A DNA stretch of 64,000 nt, taken from JBGPLJ01 sp963826145 (GTDB taxonomy: Bacteria; Pseudomonadota; Gammaproteobacteria; Steroidobacterales; Steroidobacteraceae). The stretch spans positions 1,612,001 through 1,676,000 of the forward strand of contig CAWGVW010000002.1 of assembly GCA_963826145.1 (NCBI GenBank), in the 5' to 3' direction. Positions 1-8,489 of this stretch are shown here, piece by piece. The notes under the pieces were generated by a model. It ran no database searches and had not been told where the DNA came from. It saw only the letters and a program-made list of their open reading frames with translations. Each line of letters starts with the position of its first letter. Within the stretch, counting starts at the first letter, position 1. The translations under genes were made by a program, and so were the position numbers.

Positions 1-786
1 CACGGGCGCGATGAGGCGTGCCAGCCGTTCCGGGACGGTCGCGATGAGCGGCGTGCCCATCAGCATGAACGGCAGTTCGAGCAGGCTATGCCCGGTCGCG
101 CGCACCTTCACTTCGACATTGAAGAGCCGGCGGGCCGCTTCCTCGAGCGATTCCACTGCGCCGGCCGGGCGCGGCAGAATGTGCGGCAGGTTCATGAATT
201 CGTCCGCCGACAGCGAATCGCCGACGGTCGGATGATCCTTCGCGACAATGCAGGTCCAGGTTACGGGCCTGAGCTCCGCCATGCGCAGCGATTCCGGATA
301 GTCACGCAGGGCAAAGAGCCTCGGACTATCGATTGTGAGGCACAGGTCCGCTTCACCGTATTCGAGCCGCGTGAGGCTGTTCTGCAGGACCGGTTCGGCA
401 TGGCACTGGATCCCCGGAGCGTCACGTGCGAGGCGCGCCAGTACCTTCGGCATCACGACCGGCGCCGCGACGTCGCCGACGATGGCGACGAACGCACGCT
501 TCACGGTCGCCGGATCGAAGCTCGGCTGCGTGCCGAGCGTCGCCTGGATGCGCAGCAACGCTTCGCGTACGGGCTCGACCAGAGCGAGACCGCGAGGTGT
601 CAGCTCCATCTCACGGCCCACGCGCACCAGCAGGGGGTCGTCGAAATAGTCGCGCAGCTTCTGCAGGGCTGCGCTCATCGCCGGCTGCGACACGTGCACG
701 CGCTCGGCGGCGCGCGTCACGTTCTTCTCGTGCACCAGGGCGTCGAGCGCGGTCAGCAGATTCAGGTCGAAGCGGTTCAATTGCAT
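1..786 (-). CDS. LysR-family transcriptional regulator (C-terminus cut by window edge)
   Basis: The frame is open from the ATG at 786 to position 1, giving 262 residues with the C-terminus outside the window. Residues about 4-62 form a typical LysR winged helix-turn-helix (start MQLNRFDLNLLTALDALV, then VTRAAERVHVSQPAMSAALQ). The rest is the start of a LysR co-inducer domain of the NodD-like subgroup. It is divergent from the S-adenosylmethionine-cycle operon beginning at 994, the usual arrangement for a LysR protein and its target, so control of that operon is the simplest inference. The inducer cannot be read from the sequence. Confidence 0.9.
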   Translation of the reverse strand, partial: MQLNRFDLNLLTALDALVHEKNVTRAAERVHVSQPAMSAALQKLRDYFDDPLLVRVGREMELTPRGLALVEPVREALLRIQATLGTQPSFDPATVKRAFVAIVGDVAAPVVMPKVLARLARDAPGIQCHAEPVLQNSLTRLEYGEADLCLTIDSPRLFALRDYPESLRMAELRPVTWTCIVAKDHPTVGDSLSADEFMNLPHILPRPAGAVESLEEAARRLFNVEVKVRATGHSLLELPFMLMGTPLIATVPERLARLIAPV

Positions 787-818
787 GGGGGGCGAATAGT
801 GCTAGCGATTTCAGGGGT

Positions 819-836
819 CTGCAACCGAACTTGCAG
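819..836. promoter_or_regulatory. Inverted repeat, candidate LysR operator
   Basis: CTGCAA-N6-TTGCAG is a perfect 6+6 inverted repeat in the 207-bp divergent region between the LysR gene (start 786) and the methyltransferase operon (start 994). Position and symmetry fit a LysR site, but it is a single copy and no homologous site was compared. A second small hairpin (GGCGCT at 838-843 with AGCGCC at 852-857) follows directly. The rest of the region shows no promoter I would defend. Confidence 0.3.
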
Positions 837-993
837 GGGCGCTCGGACTGCAGCGCCGGGCGCATGCCGTTTGCCCGCTTGCAGATTCCCGATTCCAGAC
901 ACAGATAGCAACAATTTGCCGAATCGATTTCCTTACCGGGGAGCGCGCCGCTAGGGTACCTCGCTAGAACGTCGAGAGGCGGGGGGGGGAGAC

Positions 994-2169
994 GTGAGCG
1001 CATCCGCGAAGCATTCCGCAGGCGCAAGTCCTGGCGACTCGACGACCGATTCGCCGCCCTTCCGTTTCTACGACAACCGTCAGAAATACCTGGCTTTCGT
1101 CAATACCTGCAACGAGAAAGCCGCCGTGGCCCGCCGCGCCGCCCAGGAGCTTGCGCAGGTGCGGCCGACGCCGCCGGCTGTCCGGATCTTCGATGCCGGC
1201 ATGGGCGATGCGACCGTGCTTTCGCGCCTCATGCGCAGCACCCACCGCAGCTTTCCGACAGTGCCGCTCCTCGTGGTCGCGAAGGAGATCAGTCTCGAGG
1301 ACGTACGCCTCGGCCTCGAAAAAATGCCGGACCGCTTTTTCGAGCACCCCGCGACCGTCATCGTCATCACGAATCTGAATTACGCCGAAGCGCCCCGCCT
1401 CATGCCGCGCGACCTGGCGTCGGCTGCGGCGCTCAACTGGCAGGAAGTGCGCCTGCAGGGTAATTCGGCGTCCGAGTACGGCGAGCAGATCGAGGCGCTC
1501 GGCCAGACGCTGACCTACGGCTGGCAGACGAAGCCCAGCCCGAAAAGCGGCAACCCGGTGTACGTTCGGCCGTCAGTTCTTGTCATCTATCGCGAGGATC
1601 ACAAGTTCCTGCTCGATGCCGTCATCCCGCGGCCAGGTCGGGTGTTCGAGACCTACGACCTCATCGTTGCCTCGCAGCCCTGGCGGGCGCGCATGCATGC
1701 GCAGTTCAAGGCACAGAAGGTGCTGGCTCCGCTTGCCCGGAGCCTTGCACCGGGCGGACGACTGCTCACGATCCAGTCCTACGGCCGCGACCCGGGCCTC
1801 GAGATCATCCAGAGACTCTGGCCGGGGGAGAATCCGTTTACGGTCGATCGGCACAAGCTCCTCGAGGCGCTCAAGGTGGAACTCGGCCGCGACGCGCGCG
1901 ACTTCACGCTCACCGCGCCGAGCGATGACAAGTCGCTGTTCCGCTATGAAATGCACACCTTGCCATCCGAGATCGGCGACCGCATCGGCACCTCGACATT
2001 GTTCGCCGCCTGGAACGCCGCTATCTACGTCAACCAGGTCGAGGACGAGCGTCTCGACTCCGCCGTGATGAACGGCCGCTATCTCGAGGCGACGCAGGCC
2101 GTGCTGATCAAGCACGGGGGCCTCTGGTTCAACGACGAAACCTTCGTCGTCGTCCGCAAACGCAACTGA
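994..2169 (+). CDS. Class I SAM-dependent methyltransferase-like protein of unknown substrate
   Basis: 391 residues, GTG start preceded by a G-run that can act as ribosome-binding site. A glycine-rich SAM-binding motif I (FDAGMGDA, residues 66-73) and later strands YDLIVASQPW (221-230) and LAPGGRLLTI (251-260) fit a Rossmann-type methyltransferase. I do not recognise the substrate family. It is the first gene of an operon with an MTHFR-like protein, metK and ahcY, so its partners would make the methyl donor and remove the S-adenosylhomocysteine product. It could instead be a non-catalytic relative. There is no signal peptide or membrane segment, so it is probably cytoplasmic. Confidence 0.7.
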   Translation: MSASAKHSAGASPGDSTTDSPPFRFYDNRQKYLAFVNTCNEKAAVARRAAQELAQVRPTPPAVRIFDAGMGDATVLSRLMRSTHRSFPTVPLLVVAKEISLEDVRLGLEKMPDRFFEHPATVIVITNLNYAEAPRLMPRDLASAAALNWQEVRLQGNSASEYGEQIEALGQTLTYGWQTKPSPKSGNPVYVRPSVLVIYREDHKFLLDAVIPRPGRVFETYDLIVASQPWRARMHAQFKAQKVLAPLARSLAPGGRLLTIQSYGRDPGLEIIQRLWPGENPFTVDRHKLLEALKVELGRDARDFTLTAPSDDKSLFRYEMHTLPSEIGDRIGTSTLFAAWNAAIYVNQVEDERLDSAVMNGRYLEATQAVLIKHGGLWFNDETFVVVRKRN

Positions 2170-2185
2170 GGATATCGAGAAACCC

Positions 2186-3112
2186 GTGAGCAGCGCCGCA
2201 CAAACCCTGACGTCCGAAGACCTCAAGAGCCGCATCATCGAGTTCGTGAGCCAGGCCTCGACCGAGGTGACGGCGCACGATGAGGCCCAGCTGCCCGATC
2301 TGCCGCAGTACCTGCCGGCCGGTGCGTCGGTCTATGTCGCGCATCTGCCGAAGTCCGACGTGCGGGACGTGATCCGGCTGTGCGGTCAGCTGGCGAAGCT
2401 CGGGTTCTCGCCTTGCCCGCATATCGCGGCACGCCAGGTCCACAGCGAGGCGGGCCTCCGGGCCGAGCTCAACCAGCTGCGCGAGGCGGGCGTGACACAG
2501 GTGCTCCTCATCGCAGGGGACAACAAGTCGCCGGCGGGTCCTTTTACAAGCACTGTCGAAATTCTCGATTCCGGCATCATCACGGATGCAGCCATCCGTT
2601 CGATTGGTGTGGCGGGACACCCTGAGGGCAACCGGGCGATCGGACCTTCGCGCCTCAAGGAAGCGCTCGACTCCAAGCAGGCGTACGCCGAGCGAACCGG
2701 GGCAGACATGCGCCTCGTGACCCAGTTCGGTTTCAACCCGCAAGCCGTCATCGATTGGGCGCGGGAACTGGGCGCACAGGGCATCCGACTGCCCGTCCAT
2801 GTCGGCCTGGCGGGGCCGACCCCGCTGCCCAAGCTCATCCGCTTCGCCATGCGCTGCGGAATCGGCGCTTCGCTGACCGGTTTGATGAGAAATACCAGCG
2901 CAATGAGCAATCTGGCACGTATGGCGACTACGCCGGACGAGATGATCACAGGTATCATTCGCGGCTTGATGGCAAATCCCGGGCTGCGTATTGTCAAACC
3001 GCACTTCTTCTGTTTCGGCGGTCTCATCGAGACCGTCGGCTGGATCCGTGCGGTGCGCGAAGGGAAGTTCGAAATACCGGCGGACGCAGGGCCCTTTGCC
3101 TTGAGCCAATAA
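2186..3112 (+). CDS. Methylenetetrahydrofolate reductase-like protein
   Basis: 308 residues, GTG start, 16 nt after the methyltransferase stop. It shows the MTHFR TIM-barrel pattern: a segment ending LLIAGDNKSPAGPF (about 107-120), then VTQFGFNP and GIRLPVHVGLAGP. MTHFR enzymes interconvert methylene- and methyl-tetrahydrofolate using FAD. The canonical MetF N-terminal SFEFFPP motif is not visible, so this is a divergent member and its direction and acceptor are uncertain. Its place between an orphan methyltransferase and metK suggests one-carbon units entering or leaving the methyl cycle, possibly in demethylation of a methylated nutrient. That role is inference. Confidence 0.75.
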   Translation: MSSAAQTLTSEDLKSRIIEFVSQASTEVTAHDEAQLPDLPQYLPAGASVYVAHLPKSDVRDVIRLCGQLAKLGFSPCPHIAARQVHSEAGLRAELNQLREAGVTQVLLIAGDNKSPAGPFTSTVEILDSGIITDAAIRSIGVAGHPEGNRAIGPSRLKEALDSKQAYAERTGADMRLVTQFGFNPQAVIDWARELGAQGIRLPVHVGLAGPTPLPKLIRFAMRCGIGASLTGLMRNTSAMSNLARMATTPDEMITGIIRGLMANPGLRIVKPHFFCFGGLIETVGWIRAVREGKFEIPADAGPFALSQ

Positions 3113-3147
3113 ACGCCCTGCTGCTGCGAGCGAGGAAAATCCAAGAC

Positions 3148-4332
3148 ATGAGCGACAGCTACTACTTCACCTCGGAGTCCGTGAGCGAAGGCCATCCCGA
3201 CAAGGTGGCGGATCAGATTTCGGATGCCATCCTCGATGCCATTCTGACGCAGGACAAATATTCGCGTGTCGCAGCGGAGACCCTTTGCAACACGGGTCTT
3301 GTCGTGCTCGCGGGTGAAATCACATCGAAGGCGACGATCGACTACCAGTCGGTCGCCCGCGAGACGATCAAGCGCATCGGCTATGACAATACCGATTACG
3401 GCATCGACTACCGTGGGTGCGCCGTGCTCGTGGCCTACGACAAGCAGTCGCCGGATATCGCGCAGGGTGTCGACGAGGGCCGGGGCCTGAATCTCGAGCA
3501 GGGTGCGGGCGATCAGGGCCTCATGTTCGGCTACGCCTGCAATGAAACGCCGCAGCTCATGCCGCTGCCTATCCATCTCGCGCATCGGCTCGTCGAACGT
3601 CAGGCGATGCTGCGCAAGAACGGCAAGCTCCCGTGGCTGCGCCCGGATGCGAAGTCGCAGGTGACCATCCGCTACGTTGACGGCAAAGCGAAGGAAATCG
3701 ACACCGTCGTGCTCTCCACGCAGCACGCGCCGGAAATCGAACACAAGCTCCTCTGTGAGGCGGTCATCGAAGAGATCATCAAGCCGGTGCTGCCGAAGGA
3801 CATGATCCCGAAAAACATCAAGTATCTCGTGAACCCGACCGGACGCTTTGTCGTCGGTGGTCCGCAAGGCGACTGCGGCCTCACGGGTCGCAAGATCATT
3901 GTGGATACCTACGGCGGCGCTGCGCCACACGGCGGTGGCGCGTTCTCAGGCAAAGACCCGTCGAAAGTCGACCGCTCGGCGGCTTACGCCGCGCGCTACG
4001 TCGCGAAAAACGTCGTCGCCGCGGGCCTCGCAAACCGCTGTCAGGTGCAGGTTTCCTACGCCATCGGTGTGGCGCGTCCGACGAGCGTCATGATCACGAC
4101 GTTCGGCACCGGCAAGGTGTCGGACGAGAAGCTGGAGGAGCTGGTGCTCAAGCACTTCGACCTGCGGCCGAAGGGCATCATCCAGATGCTCGATCTGCTG
4201 CGTCCGATCTACCAGAAGACCGCCGCTTACGGCCATTTCGGCCGTGAAGATGCGGATTTCTCCTGGGAGAAGACGGACAAGGCGCAGACTCTGGCGGCCG
4301 ATGCGGGCGTCAAGGCCCGCGCGACCGGCTAG
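3148..4332 (+). CDS. metK: S-adenosylmethionine synthetase
   Basis: 394 residues from the ATG at 3148, which has a GAGGAAAA ribosome-binding site. The longer upstream frame is only read-through of the preceding gene. The enzyme makes SAM from methionine and ATP. Diagnostic motifs are GHPDKVADQISDA near the N-terminus, the GAGDQGLMFGYA hexapeptide region (about 117-128) and the P-loop-like GGGAFSGKDPSKVDRS (about 260-275). Length matches the family. It is third in the SAM-cycle operon and directly upstream of the riboswitch-controlled ahcY. Confidence 0.98.
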   Translation: MSDSYYFTSESVSEGHPDKVADQISDAILDAILTQDKYSRVAAETLCNTGLVVLAGEITSKATIDYQSVARETIKRIGYDNTDYGIDYRGCAVLVAYDKQSPDIAQGVDEGRGLNLEQGAGDQGLMFGYACNETPQLMPLPIHLAHRLVERQAMLRKNGKLPWLRPDAKSQVTIRYVDGKAKEIDTVVLSTQHAPEIEHKLLCEAVIEEIIKPVLPKDMIPKNIKYLVNPTGRFVVGGPQGDCGLTGRKIIVDTYGGAAPHGGGAFSGKDPSKVDRSAAYAARYVAKNVVAAGLANRCQVQVSYAIGVARPTSVMITTFGTGKVSDEKLEELVLKHFDLRPKGIIQMLDLLRPIYQKTAAYGHFGREDADFSWEKTDKAQTLAADAGVKARATG

Positions 4333-4361
4333 AATGCCCGCCTAACTGGTCTTTTCGCTGG

Positions 4362-4434
4362 AACGATCGAGGGGCGCTGCAGCGGGTTTTCCCGCGAGGC
4401 TCGATCGGCACCGGCATCCTTTCAACGGCGCCTC
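4362..4434 (+). promoter_or_regulatory. SAH (S-adenosylhomocysteine) riboswitch
   Basis: The leader before ahcY folds like the SAH riboswitch. P1 is a perfect 8-bp helix (CGATCGAG 4364-4371 with CTCGATCG 4400-4407). P2 is GCGGG 4382-4386 with CCCGC 4391-4395 around a TTTT loop. The conserved core GGGGCGCTGC (4371-4380) and AGGCTCG are present. A pseudoknot pairs GGGCGC 4372-4377 with GCGCCT 4428-4433. SAH binding is known to switch such RNAs on, so rising SAH would induce its own hydrolase. The metK-to-ahcY gap holds little else. Confidence 0.92.
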
Positions 4435-4460
4435 ATGAGTAGTCAATGGAGACGTTCACT

Positions 4461-5879
4461 ATGAGCGCAGTACTGCAATCGAATGCGAAAAACGACTTCA
4501 AGGTCGCGGACCTGAAACTCGCGGAATGGGGTCGCAAGGAAATCCGGATCGCGGAAACGGAAATGCCGGGCCTCATGGCTATCCGCGAGGAATATGCCGC
4601 GACGCAGCCGCTGCGCGGGGCCCGCGTCACCGGATCGCTCCATATGACGATCCAGACCGCGGTCCTCATCGAGACGCTGAAGGCGCTCGGCGCGGACGTG
4701 CGCTGGGCTTCGTGCAATATTTTCTCGACCCAGGATCACGCGGCGGCCGCCATTGCCGTGACGGGCACGGCGGTGTACGCCTACAAGGGCGAAACGCTGG
4801 TCGAGTATTGGGACTACACCCACAAGATCTTCACGTGGCCGGATGGCAGCTTCTCGAACATGATCCTCGACGACGGCGGCGATGCGACACTGCTGCTGCA
4901 CCTGGGTGCGAAGGCCGAGAAGGACATCTCGCTCGTCGCGAAACCTACAAGCGAGGAAGAGGAAGCCCTCTTCGCGTCGATCAAGGAGACGCTCAAGAAG
5001 GATCCCAACTGGTATTCGAAGCGCCTGAAAGCGGTGAAAGGCGTCAGCGAAGAAACCACGACGGGTGTGAAGCGCCTCTACCAGATGGCGAAGGACAAAG
5101 AGCTAGCGTTCCCCGCGATCAACGTCAACGATTCCGTCACCAAGTCGAAGTTCGACAACCTCTACGGCTGCCGCGAATCGCTGGTGGATGGCATCAAGCG
5201 CGCGACGGACGTGATGGTCGCGGGCAAGATCGCGGTGGTCGCGGGTTACGGCGACGTCGGCAAGGGTTCGGCGCAGGCGCTGCGCGCGCTGTCGGCGCAG
5301 GTCTGGGTGACGGAGATCGATCCGATCTGCGCGCTGCAGGCGGCGATGGAAGGCTATCGCGTGGTGACGATGGATTACGCCGCCGACAAGGCGGATATCT
5401 TCGTCTCGGCCACCGGCAATTTCCACGTCATCACGCACGAGCACATGAAACGCATGAAGGACCAGGCGATCGTGTGCAACATCGGCCACTTCGACAATGA
5501 AATCGAGGTCGCCGCGCTCAAGCAGTACCAGTGGGAGAACATCAAGCCGCAGGTCGATCACGTCATTTTCCCGAACGGCAAGCGGATCATTCTGCTCGCC
5601 GAGGGGCGACTCGTGAATCTCGGCTGCGGCACGGGCCATCCGAGCTACGTGATGAGTTCCTCGTTCGCGAACCAGACGATCGCACAGATTGAACTCTTCA
5701 CGAACACCGCCAAATATCCGATCGGTGTGTACGTGCTGCCGAAGCATCTTGATGAGAAAGTGGCGCGGCTGCAGCTGAAGAAGCTCAATGCACAGCTGAC
5801 GGAGCTCACGGACCAGCAGGCACGCTACATCGGCGTGAACCGCGAAGGGCCGTACAAGCCGGACCAGTACCGCTACTGA
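4461..5879 (+). CDS. ahcY: S-adenosylhomocysteine hydrolase (adenosylhomocysteinase)
   Basis: 472 residues. An in-frame ATG exists at 4446, but GGAGA at 4448-4452 is correctly spaced only for the ATG at 4461 (MSAVLQSN), so I use that. It splits SAH into adenosine and homocysteine with bound NAD. The NAD fold GYGDVGKGSAQ lies near residues 262-272 and the protein ends in the family-typical KPDQYRY. It is the last gene of the SAM-cycle operon, directly behind an SAH riboswitch. A GC hairpin follows the stop. Confidence 0.98.
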   Translation: MSAVLQSNAKNDFKVADLKLAEWGRKEIRIAETEMPGLMAIREEYAATQPLRGARVTGSLHMTIQTAVLIETLKALGADVRWASCNIFSTQDHAAAAIAVTGTAVYAYKGETLVEYWDYTHKIFTWPDGSFSNMILDDGGDATLLLHLGAKAEKDISLVAKPTSEEEEALFASIKETLKKDPNWYSKRLKAVKGVSEETTTGVKRLYQMAKDKELAFPAINVNDSVTKSKFDNLYGCRESLVDGIKRATDVMVAGKIAVVAGYGDVGKGSAQALRALSAQVWVTEIDPICALQAAMEGYRVVTMDYAADKADIFVSATGNFHVITHEHMKRMKDQAIVCNIGHFDNEIEVAALKQYQWENIKPQVDHVIFPNGKRIILLAEGRLVNLGCGTGHPSYVMSSSFANQTIAQIELFTNTAKYPIGVYVLPKHLDEKVARLQLKKLNAQLTELTDQQARYIGVNREGPYKPDQYRY

Positions 5880-5915
5880 AGAGTGAACGATCCCGATTGG
5901 CCACACAGACCCAGG

Positions 5916-5935
5916 CGGGGGCGGCTGCGCCCCCG
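5916..5935. terminator. GC-rich hairpin between convergent ahcY and feo genes
   Basis: CGGGGGCG (5916-5923) pairs perfectly with CGCCCCCG (5928-5935) around a four-base loop, in the gap between convergent transcription units. No clear T-run follows on either strand, so it may terminate weakly or only protect 3' ends. Confidence 0.45.
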
Positions 5936-5982
5936 AGCCTCGCCCTTGTCACCCAGTGTCCCGATACGACCGTCGTTCTTCG

Positions 5983-6222
5983 CTAGGAGCGGGGTCTGAC
6001 GCCGATCTCGCGAACGTTGTCGCCGCGGGTTTTCAGGTGTGCAGCATTCGCACAGTCGCCGCAGCCGCCACTCTCCGCGACCGGCATCGGCTTGCCGCGA
6101 AGGCGCGCCCACTGACGGCGCATCCAGAGCCGCATCGGCGCTGGTCCCAGCCGGAAGGCCGCGAAAACCGCGCTTGTGATGACGAGCGTCGCGACGATAG
6201 CCTGGTCGAGCCATGCGTTCAT
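5983..6222 (-). CDS. Small FeoB-associated membrane protein with Cys-rich motif
   Basis: 79 residues from the ATG at 6222, five bases after the feoB stop. One N-terminal membrane helix (residues about 5-25) is followed by a basic segment and the motif GGCGDC. Small proteins of this build, one helix plus a Gly-Cys-rich tail, commonly follow feoB in proteobacteria (DUF6587 / FeoB-associated type) and may stand in for FeoC. A role in assembly or metal sensing of the Fe(II) transporter is inferred from position and composition. Confidence 0.7.
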   Translation of the reverse strand: MNAWLDQAIVATLVITSAVFAAFRLGPAPMRLWMRRQWARLRGKPMPVAESGGCGDCANAAHLKTRGDNVREIGVRPRS

Positions 6223-6227
6223 GACTG

Positions 6228-8102
6228 TCACCCGCCGACCGCGAGCGCCGCGCGGTAGGTGATGAACGAGGCGAGGTACGCCATGCCGAAAAGATAGGCC
6301 GCCATGATGATCGGATAGCGCCAGGAATTCGTTTCCCGCTTTACCGTCGCGAGCGTCGAGAGGCATTGCGGCGCGAACACATACCAAGCCAGCAGCGAGA
6401 GCGCGGTCGGCAGGCTCCAGGAGGCCGCAACGATCGGACCGAGAGCCGTGCCGACGTCCGTGCTCGCTGCGGACAGCGCGTACACAGTTCCGAGCGCACC
6501 GATGGCGACCTCACGAGCAGCGAGTCCCGGCACGAGCGCGATGGAAATCTGCCAGTTGAAACCGATCGGTCCGAAGACCACGGCAAGCGCCGAACCGATC
6601 CGCCCGGCGATACTGTACGTGATCGCGGGTTCCGTGGCGCCGGGCGGCGGCGCGGGAAAGCTGCTGAGAAACCAAAGCACGATCATGAGCGAAAGAATGA
6701 TCGTGCCTACGCGGGTCAGGAAGATCTGCACGCGCTGCCAGAGGCCGATCGCGAGGCCGCGCAGGCTCGGTGCGTGATAGGCCGGCAGCTCGAGCGTAAG
6801 AGCGTGGCCGTGCCGGCGCTTCGGGAGCTTCAACAAAAACGCCACGAGCATCGCGGCGGCAACGCCGACAACGTAGAGCGCGAACAGCACGAGGCCCTGC
6901 AATTCGAGCCCGCCCCACACCGTCCGGTGCGGAATGAACGCACCGATGATCAGTGCATAAATCGGAATGCGCGCCGAGCAGGTCATGAGAGGCGCAATCA
7001 TTATTGTTGTGAGGCGGTCGCGCGGATCGCGAATGGTGCGCGTCGCCATGATTCCGGGAATGGCGCAGGCAAAGCTCGAGAGGAGCGGGATGAACGACCG
7101 CCCTGAGAGGCCGACGCCGCCCATCAGCCGATCGAGCATGAATGCGGCACGCGGGAGATATCCCGTGTCCTCGAGCAGCAGGATGAAGAAGAAGAGGATG
7201 ACGATCTGCGGCAGGAAAACAATGACGCTGCCAAGTCCGGCGAGCACGCCATCCACGAGGAGGCTGCGCACCAGGCTCTCAGGCATCGCGTGGGTGAGCC
7301 AGGTGCCGATTGCCGTCACGCCCTCGGTTATCAGGGTCATGGGCGCCTGCGCCCAGGCAAAAACCGCCTGGAACATCAGGAACAGCGTCGCAGCCAGCAG
7401 CGCTGGCCCTGCGACCGGATGCAGCACGATGCGGTCGATCCTCGCCGTCGCTTCCGGAATGCCGACGCGATCCGCGCCGACGGCGCGCAGGATTCGGCGC
7501 ACGTGCGCATGATCGCTCTCGATGTCGATCTCGGCCGCCATTGCAGGCTGTTGCCACGTGCGATCCGCACTCGCCGCAACGCCATCGAACGCGCGAAGGA
7601 GATCGCGCGCGCCGCCACTCTTGGTCGCGACCGTTTCGATGACCGGCATGCCGAGCTCCGTGGCAAGACGCGGCACGTCGATCCGGAGCCCGCGCTTGCG
7701 CGCGAGGTCCATCATGTTGAGCGCCAGCACCATCGGGCAGCCGAGCCGCTTCAAGGCGAGCGTCAGCCGCAATCCCTGGCGCAGGTTGTTCGCATCGCAG
7801 ACGGCGACGATGCAATCCGGCCGATCGTCGACATGTGCCGCCCCGAACAGCGTGTCGCAGGTGATCTGTTCGTCGGGCGTGCGCGGCTCGAGACTGTAGG
7901 CGCCCGGCAGGTCGAGCACGCGCACGCGTCGCCCGGACGGTGTAAAGGAACTGCCTTCCTTGCGTTCGACCGTGACGCCCGCGTAGTTCGCAACTTTCTG
8001 GCGGCTGCCCGTCAGCGAGTTGAAGAGGGCGGTCTTGCCGCAATTCGGATTGCCGACGAGCGCGATGAGCGGCGCGGCAAGCGTCGTCGCCTCGGCGTTC
8101 AC
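6228..8102 (-). CDS. feoB: Ferrous iron transport protein B
   Basis: 624 residues from the GTG at 8102, whose GTGA overlaps the feoA stop. An ATG further upstream lies inside feoA and is less likely. FeoB is the inner-membrane Fe(II) transporter with a cytosolic G domain. The G1 motif GNPNCGKT is at about residues 17-24, followed by VTVERKEG (G2 region), DLPGAYSL (G3) and NMMD (G4). The C-terminal half carries repeated hydrophobic helices and the core FACAIPGIMATRTI. At 624 residues it is shorter than the E. coli protein (773), as in many compact FeoBs. Confidence 0.96.
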   Translation of the reverse strand: MNAEATTLAAPLIALVGNPNCGKTALFNSLTGSRQKVANYAGVTVERKEGSSFTPSGRRVRVLDLPGAYSLEPRTPDEQITCDTLFGAAHVDDRPDCIVAVCDANNLRQGLRLTLALKRLGCPMVLALNMMDLARKRGLRIDVPRLATELGMPVIETVATKSGGARDLLRAFDGVAASADRTWQQPAMAAEIDIESDHAHVRRILRAVGADRVGIPEATARIDRIVLHPVAGPALLAATLFLMFQAVFAWAQAPMTLITEGVTAIGTWLTHAMPESLVRSLLVDGVLAGLGSVIVFLPQIVILFFFILLLEDTGYLPRAAFMLDRLMGGVGLSGRSFIPLLSSFACAIPGIMATRTIRDPRDRLTTIMIAPLMTCSARIPIYALIIGAFIPHRTVWGGLELQGLVLFALYVVGVAAAMLVAFLLKLPKRRHGHALTLELPAYHAPSLRGLAIGLWQRVQIFLTRVGTIILSLMIVLWFLSSFPAPPPGATEPAITYSIAGRIGSALAVVFGPIGFNWQISIALVPGLAAREVAIGALGTVYALSAASTDVGTALGPIVAASWSLPTALSLLAWYVFAPQCLSTLATVKRETNSWRYPIIMAAYLFGMAYLASFITYRAALAVGG

Positions 8103-8368
8103 GCCGGCTCCGGGCTCACGCGAATGCACTCGGCCTCGATGCGCCTGAGGCCGAACATGTTGTTGCCGATGGCAACGGCGATGGGATTTCGCCCGAGCGG
8201 CGAGTGCGCGACGACGGCGACGAATTCGCCCGGAAGAAAGCCAATGGCTGCGAGCCGCCGCTGTTCCGCGGCGTCCATGTGGCGATTGGCCGGCTCGATG
8301 CCAACGACGCGCGCCGGCCGGCCGACGGGCAGGTCGATCAGCAAAACGCTCGTTGCGCGGTCCTTCAT
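8099..8368 (-). CDS. feoA: Ferrous iron transport protein A
   Basis: 89 residues from the ATG at 8368 (MKDRATSVLLIDLP). A TTG three codons earlier is possible. FeoA is a small SH3-like cytoplasmic partner of FeoB. The stretch RLAAIGFLPGEFVAVVAHSP followed by GNNMFGLRRIEAECI is the usual FeoA core. Its stop overlaps the feoB start by four bases, implying translational coupling. It is the first gene of the feoA-feoB-small protein operon. Confidence 0.93.
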   Translation of the reverse strand: MKDRATSVLLIDLPVGRPARVVGIEPANRHMDAAEQRRLAAIGFLPGEFVAVVAHSPLGRNPIAVAIGNNMFGLRRIEAECIRVSPEPA

Positions 8369-8381
8369 GACACGCAAGGCT

Positions 8382-8475
8382 AAATGAGATTGATTCGCGT
8401 TTCTATAGGTACTGTCACACGGCCGGTGGATGGTCCGAGGCTTAAAAAATTATCAGCATAATCATAATGTTAAAG
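8382..8475 (-). promoter_or_regulatory. AT-rich feoA upstream region with Fur-box-like sequences
   Basis: Directly upstream of feoA, two AT-rich stretches stand out in a GC-rich background. 8382-8402 reads AATCAATCTCATTT on the minus strand. Around 8450-8470 the minus strand reads TTATGATTATGCTGATAAT, with GATTAT/GATAAT hexamer-like units. Both resemble degenerate Fur boxes, and Fur control of feoAB is common, but neither is a close match to the consensus. No sharper promoter could be fixed. Confidence 0.35.
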
Positions 8476-8489
8476 GCGCCCTAGTGGGC

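Noticed and set aside
838..857. GGCGCT/AGCGCC hairpin as a riboswitch upstream of the methyl-cycle operon
   Set aside because: It is a lone short hairpin without the conserved cores of SAM or SAH riboswitches.
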